A DNA stretch of 8,708 bases from Methanobacteriota archaeon (GTDB taxonomy: Archaea; Thermoplasmatota; Thermoplasmata; RBG-16-68-12): contig VBLR01000130.1 in assembly GCA_005878665.1 (NCBI GenBank), positions 1-8,708 on the forward strand, in the 5' to 3' direction. The position numbers and the translations under genes are program-made. Shown here in pieces: positions 5,698-8,708 of the stretch. The notes beneath the pieces are model-generated. The model was not told the DNA's origin. It saw only the letters and a list, made by a program, of their open reading frames with translations, and made no database searches. Every line of letters starts with the position of its first letter. Positions within the stretch are counted from its first letter, which is position 1.

Positions 5698-6660
5698 TCA
5701 CCCGAGATTCAGATATCCGAACGCGAGAAGGTTCGTGAGCAGGAAGCCGAGGAGCGCGCCGCCATTCAACAACGGGAGGCCCGCCTGCGGATTGCCTTTG
5801 AGCACGAACCGCATGAGGAAGAAAAAGCCTACGAGGCTCCCGAGCACGGTGCCGAGCGCGACGAACGCGTTCGGTGCCAGGCCCGCGAAGGATCGGCCCG
5901 GCGCGGTCAAGAACGTGAATGCCGAGACGCTCATGATTCCAGGGATGATGAGATCCCCGAGGCCGATGAACATCGCCTCCCGTTCCTCCCCGGCCGCGAC
6001 CTGCGCCTTCAGGCTCTTCTGTTCCCGGAACGAGTAGCCCGCCTTCTTCGGAATCACCAGGAGGATCGGCAACCGCTGGCTGGTGAGCTCATCCGCGAGG
6101 GTGATCATGTGTTTGGTTCGGTACACGGCCCACGCATCGTAGATGGCGAGGGCGATCAGGAGCAAAATGGCCGGGATCGCCCCGAAGGAAATCCCGAGGA
6201 TCGCGGTCACGCCAGCCGCGGTCACAAAGCCGACCGAGTCGACGACGTACCACTCCGGGAACTTCACGAGGACGTAGACGAGAAGCGCGGCGATGCCGAA
6301 CGAGATGACGGTCGCGACGTTCGCAAGGGTGTTCTGGAAGTTTGGGTCCGGATTCTCGCCGGTCGCGTAGTACAACCCATAGTACAGCGGTAACAAGAGA
6401 ATGAATGCCAACGTAATGAAAATGGACGCCATGATGACGTACTTCGCGAGGTTCTGCCGGCGGTATCGGACGAGTCCCAAGATGACCCCGGTGAACACGA
6501 GGATCAGGATCACGTAGATGGCCGTGTTCGTGACGTCACTGGGATTCGGGAACGCCTGGTAGCCGCCCCCCTGGAACAAAGGGGAGAGCGCGATTGCCAC
6601 GGCCTGACTCCCGACCAGAAGCGCTGCCATCGCCGCAATCGACGCGTACTCGCGGCGCAT
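5698..6660 (-). CDS. Presenilin/signal peptide peptidase-like intramembrane aspartyl protease (A22 family)
   Basis: Members of this family cut peptide bonds inside the membrane with two aspartates on neighbouring helices. The 320-residue product is strongly hydrophobic, with about nine likely membrane segments (roughly 8-28, 45-65, 73-96, 112-133, 139-157, 159-179, 230-252, 264-287, 296-317). It carries both catalytic motifs: YD at 174-175 (ALAIYDAW) and GLGD at 233-236 (MFIGLGDLIIPG). A hydrophilic loop of about 50 residues between them is as expected. The PAL motif of the last helix appears as AGLP (293-296, in QAGLPLLNGGALLG), a departure from the classical PALP. The ATG at 6660 is six bases after the aIF2-beta stop and has GGGAG at 6670-6674. 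It is probably co-transcribed with the aIF2-beta gene. Substrates are unknown; remnant signal peptides or membrane proteins are the family-based guess. Confidence 0.9.
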   Translation of the reverse strand: MRREYASIAAMAALLVGSQAVAIALSPLFQGGGYQAFPNPSDVTNTAIYVILILVFTGVILGLVRYRRQNLAKYVIMASIFITLAFILLLPLYYGLYYATGENPDPNFQNTLANVATVISFGIAALLVYVLVKFPEWYVVDSVGFVTAAGVTAILGISFGAIPAILLLIALAIYDAWAVYRTKHMITLADELTSQRLPILLVIPKKAGYSFREQKSLKAQVAAGEEREAMFIGLGDLIIPGIMSVSAFTFLTAPGRSFAGLAPNAFVALGTVLGSLVGFFFLMRFVLKGNPQAGLPLLNGGALLGFLLTNLLAFGYLNLG

Positions 6661-6666
6661 CGGTGC

Positions 6667-7284
6667 CTACTCCCGGGTCACGCGTCCGAAGGCCACCGTG
6701 CCGGCGATTTTCTCGATGTACACCTTGACGATCGCGCCCTTCGCGGTCCCGGGCACATAGATGACGTACTTGTCGAGCTTCGCGATCCCGTCGCCTTTCT
6801 TGCCGATGTCCTGAATCATGAGCTCGTAGACTTTCCCCTCGACGAGGGGCGCCTCTTCGACCTTGGCCGCTTTCTTCACGGCCTTCACGGGCCGCCGCGC
6901 GCCGCACGCATCGCACTCGAGCATCGCGATCCGGCCTTCTTTGACGAGGCGCGTGTCGGGCCGGCCGCACTCTTGACAAAGGACGTACGCGTCGACGTAG
7001 GACTTGATCCGCTCCTCGACCTGCTGTGCGGTGACCTTGCTCTTGAACACGACCCGGCGGCCTTCCATCGCGCCGGAGGTCCCGAGCTCTCGCAAGAGGT
7101 ACGTCAAAACCATGTCCGGATCCCGACGGATCGCGCCGACGATGTCCTCGAAGTTCCGGAGGATCGTCGTCTTGCCCTCGATGACCACATCCGGAGAGGG
7201 GACTTGGAACCGTTCGCCGCTGCTGAGGGCGGCCGGGAGAGCTTTCTTGGCGCGTTGTAGCAGATCTTCGTAACCGAGTGACAC
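6667..7284 (-). CDS. Translation initiation factor aIF2 subunit beta with C-terminal TRAM domain
   Basis: aIF2-beta is part of the heterotrimer that brings initiator Met-tRNA to the small ribosomal subunit with GTP. Residues 1-135 are a full aIF2-beta: an N-terminal helix, the core with KTTILRNFEDIVGAIRRDP (38-56) and LTYLLRELGTSG (60-71), then a zinc ribbon with C103, C106, C124 and C127. A basic linker (about 131-145) leads to a TRAM domain at about 147-203: VEGKVYELMIQDIGKKGDGI, VIYVPGTAKGAIVKVYIEKI, then AFGRV. Plain aIF2-beta is about 135-140 residues, so this 205-residue form is the TRAM-extended variant known from some Euryarchaeota. The gene starts at GTG 7284, about 28 bases after a TTTAAA box, so it is probably leaderless. 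It lies between pyrG and the A22 protease, six bases from the latter. Confidence 0.94.
   Translation of the reverse strand: MSLGYEDLLQRAKKALPAALSSGERFQVPSPDVVIEGKTTILRNFEDIVGAIRRDPDMVLTYLLRELGTSGAMEGRRVVFKSKVTAQQVEERIKSYVDAYVLCQECGRPDTRLVKEGRIAMLECDACGARRPVKAVKKAAKVEEAPLVEGKVYELMIQDIGKKGDGIAKLDKYVIYVPGTAKGAIVKVYIEKIAGTVAFGRVTRE
6670..6674 (-). promoter_or_regulatory. Ribosome binding site of the A22 protease gene
   Basis: On the - strand GGGAG lies in the last sense codons of the aIF2-beta gene, nine bases before the ATG at 6660. It supports translation of the protease as an internal gene of the same mRNA. Confidence 0.5.
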
Positions 7285-7307
7285 AGACGACGTCCAAGGG
7301 CCGGGTC

Positions 7308-7317
7308 ACTTTAAAGG
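7308..7317 (-). promoter_or_regulatory. TATA box for the aIF2-beta / A22 protease operon
   Basis: On the - strand this reads CCTTTAAAGT, a typical archaeal TATA element in the 40-base gap after pyrG. Its centre is about 28 bases before the GTG at 7284, which predicts a start within a few bases of the codon and a leaderless message. It also shows that aIF2-beta does not depend on read-through from pyrG. Confidence 0.65.
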
Positions 7318-7324
7318 TTGCGGG

Positions 7325-8707
7325 CTAACGCGCCGCCGCCCGGACGAGCCCCAAATGAATCGGGGACGGGCGCAACGGACGCGACCTCAGCTCGGGGTGG
7401 AATTGGGATGCAATGAAGTAGGGATGGCCGGTCAGCTCCAGGACCTCCATGCGTCGTCCATCGTCGGAACGACCTACGAACCGCAGGCCCGCGTCTTCGA
7501 GCTTCCCGATGTACGCCGGGTTGATCTCATATCGGTGGCGGTGCCGTTCGTGGATCGTCGTGGCGGCGTACAGCTTCGCAGTGCTCGACTTGGGATCCAG
7601 CTGGATCGGATGGGCCCCGAGTCGCATCGTCGCCCCCATGCCCTTGACCGCGTGCTGCTCCGGGAGCAAGTCAACGACGGGATGAGGGGTTTTCGGATCG
7701 AATTCCGAGCTGTTCGCGCCTCCCAGGCCCAAGGCCTCGCGGGCGAAGCCGATCGTCGCGAGCTGGAATCCTAGGCACACGCCTTGGAAGGGGACATCGT
7801 GCTCGGCCGCGAACCGGCTCGCGGCGATCTTCCCTTCGATCCCGCGATCCCCGAACCCGCCGGGGACCAGGATCCCGTCGACATCCTCCAACAATTTCAT
7901 CCCCTGTTTTTCCAGATCGACGGATTCGACCCATTTCAGTTTCACGTGCACCCGCGCGGCGGCGCTCGCGTGATGGAACGCCTCGATATGGCTGATGTAC
8001 GAGTCCTTCAGGTGCGTGTACTTGCCGACCAGCGCGATCGTCACTTCCTTCTTCGGGCTCTTCAGATTCTCCAGGAACGCCTTCCATTCCCGCATGTCCT
8101 CCGATTTCGCCGGGAGGCCCAAGGTCTTCATCGCGTATTCCGTGAGACCCTGGCCGTCGAAGAGGAGGGGCACGTCGTAGATCGTCGACGCGTCCGGGGC
8201 GCTGATGACCCCTTCCACGGGCACGTCGGAGAAGAACGCGATCTTTTTCTTGATCTCCGGCTCCAAGGAATGCTCGCCGCGGGCGATGATCACGTTAGGC
8301 TGGATCCCCGCCGCTCGGAGTTCCCGCACGCTCTGCTGCGTCGGTTTCGTCTTCTGCTCGCCGACGGCCCCCATGACGGGCACGAGGGTCGTGTGGACGA
8401 ACAGGATGTTCTCCTTGCCGACCTCCTGCCCGAGCTGGCGGACGGCTTCGAGGAACGGCATCCCCTCGATGTCTCCGACCGTCCCGCCGACCTCGACGAG
8501 GACGATGTCGGCGTGCTCCTTCTCCCCGACGTCGCGGAGCAGGGCCTTGATTTCGTCCGTGATGTGCGGGATGATTTGCACGGTCTTCCCAAGGTAGTCG
8601 CCGCGACGTTCCTTCTCGATCACCGCGCGGTACACCTTCCCGGTGGTGATGTTGTGGTCCCCGGTCAGGTTCACATCGAGAAAGCGTTCGTAGTTGCCGA
8701 GGTCCAG
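7325..8707 (-). CDS. pyrG: CTP synthase (glutamine hydrolysing), 5'-truncated by the window edge
   Basis: CTP synthase aminates UTP to CTP using ATP and ammonia from glutamine, the last step of pyrimidine nucleotide synthesis. The visible 460 residues lack roughly the first 75-80 of the usual 530-550, including the P-loop; the frame runs off the right edge, so the gene is not broken. The window begins inside the synthase domain with [20 protein letters not shown], followed by [30 protein letters not shown] and [15 protein letters not shown]. The class I glutamine amidotransferase domain runs from about residue 222 ([10 protein letters not shown]). Its nucleophile is C311 in GVCLGFQ, and the His/Glu pair is H437/E439 in SQFHPEL; the end SRPLRPSP is also typical. 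The GTG at 8672-8674 is an internal valine codon, not a start. No poly-T terminator is visible after the stop. Confidence 0.96.
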   Translation of the reverse strand: MDLGNYERFLDVNLTGDHNITTGKVYRAVIEKERRGDYLGKTVQIIPHITDEIKALLRDVGEKEHADIVLVEVGGTVGDIEGMPFLEAVRQLGQEVGKENILFVHTTLVPVMGAVGEQKTKPTQQSVRELRAAGIQPNVIIARGEHSLEPEIKKKIAFFSDVPVEGVISAPDASTIYDVPLLFDGQGLTEYAMKTLGLPAKSEDMREWKAFLENLKSPKKEVTIALVGKYTHLKDSYISHIEAFHHASAAARVHVKLKWVESVDLEKQGMKLLEDVDGILVPGGFGDRGIEGKIAASRFAAEHDVPFQGVCLGFQLATIGFAREALGLGGANSSEFDPKTPHPVVDLLPEQHAVKGMGATMRLGAHPIQLDPKSSTAKLYAATTIHERHRHRYEINPAYIGKLEDAGLRFVGRSDDGRRMEVLELTGHPYFIASQFHPELRSRPLRPSPIHLGLVRAAAR

Positions 8708-8708
8708 G

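Noticed and set aside
5305..6393. A 362-codon open frame on the + strand opposite rps8e and the A22 protease.
   Set aside because: It is highly charged (Arg, Glu, Asp), as expected when hydrophobic membrane codons are read in reverse, and it crosses two well-identified - strand genes and their promoter.
7285..7324. A transcription terminator after pyrG.
   Set aside because: The 40-base gap has no T-run on the - strand; its only AT-rich element is better explained as the TATA box of the aIF2-beta gene.
8672..8674. GTG as the start of pyrG.
   Set aside because: The frame continues upstream to the window edge with conserved CTP synthase sequence ([12 protein letters not shown]), so this codon is an internal valine.

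Overview
This window looks like a compact, GC-rich archaeal chromosome segment, most likely euryarchaeal and plausibly Thermoplasmatota or a relative. The archaeal call rests on SRP19, ribosomal protein S8e, translation initiation factor aIF2-beta, a type II methionine aminopeptidase, a DUF211 protein and an archaeal-type presenilin-family (A22) protease, together with TATA-like boxes about 27-30 bases before start codons. The finer placement is inference, since no rRNA is present. I see no tRNA or rRNA gene, CRISPR array, insertion sequence or prophage, and no gene-free stretch longer than about 110 bases.

Left part, + strand: the last 64 codons of an unidentified, possibly Nudix-like protein (1-195); a YrdC-type threonylcarbamoyl-AMP synthase (237-857); methionine aminopeptidase four bases later (862-1749); and a DUF211 protein with its own promoter (1822-2115, probably starting at TTG). 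SRP19 lies convergent on the - strand (2122-2406). It is divergent from the two-gene operon tldD-tldE (2519-3934 and 3939-5252, + strand), which encodes a paired metalloprotease.

Right part, - strand, in order of transcription: CTP synthase (8707-7325, cut by the window edge), aIF2-beta carrying a C-terminal TRAM domain (7284-6667), an A22 intramembrane aspartyl protease (6660-5698) and ribosomal protein S8e (5655-5263). The aIF2-beta and protease genes are six bases apart and probably co-transcribed. TATA-like boxes precede both aIF2-beta and S8e at a distance that predicts leaderless mRNAs.

Most genes serve the life of a protein: tRNA t6A modification (YrdC), initiation (aIF2-beta), the ribosome (S8e), removal of the initiator methionine (Map), membrane targeting (SRP19), intramembrane proteolysis (A22) and peptide or protein processing (TldD/TldE). 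Nothing here amounts to a clearly new system. The points worth a second look are the A22 protease inside a translation cluster with an altered PAL motif, the TldD/TldE pair with no visible substrate, the TRAM-fused aIF2-beta, and a consistent split between leaderless promoter-proximal starts and Shine-Dalgarno-led internal starts.
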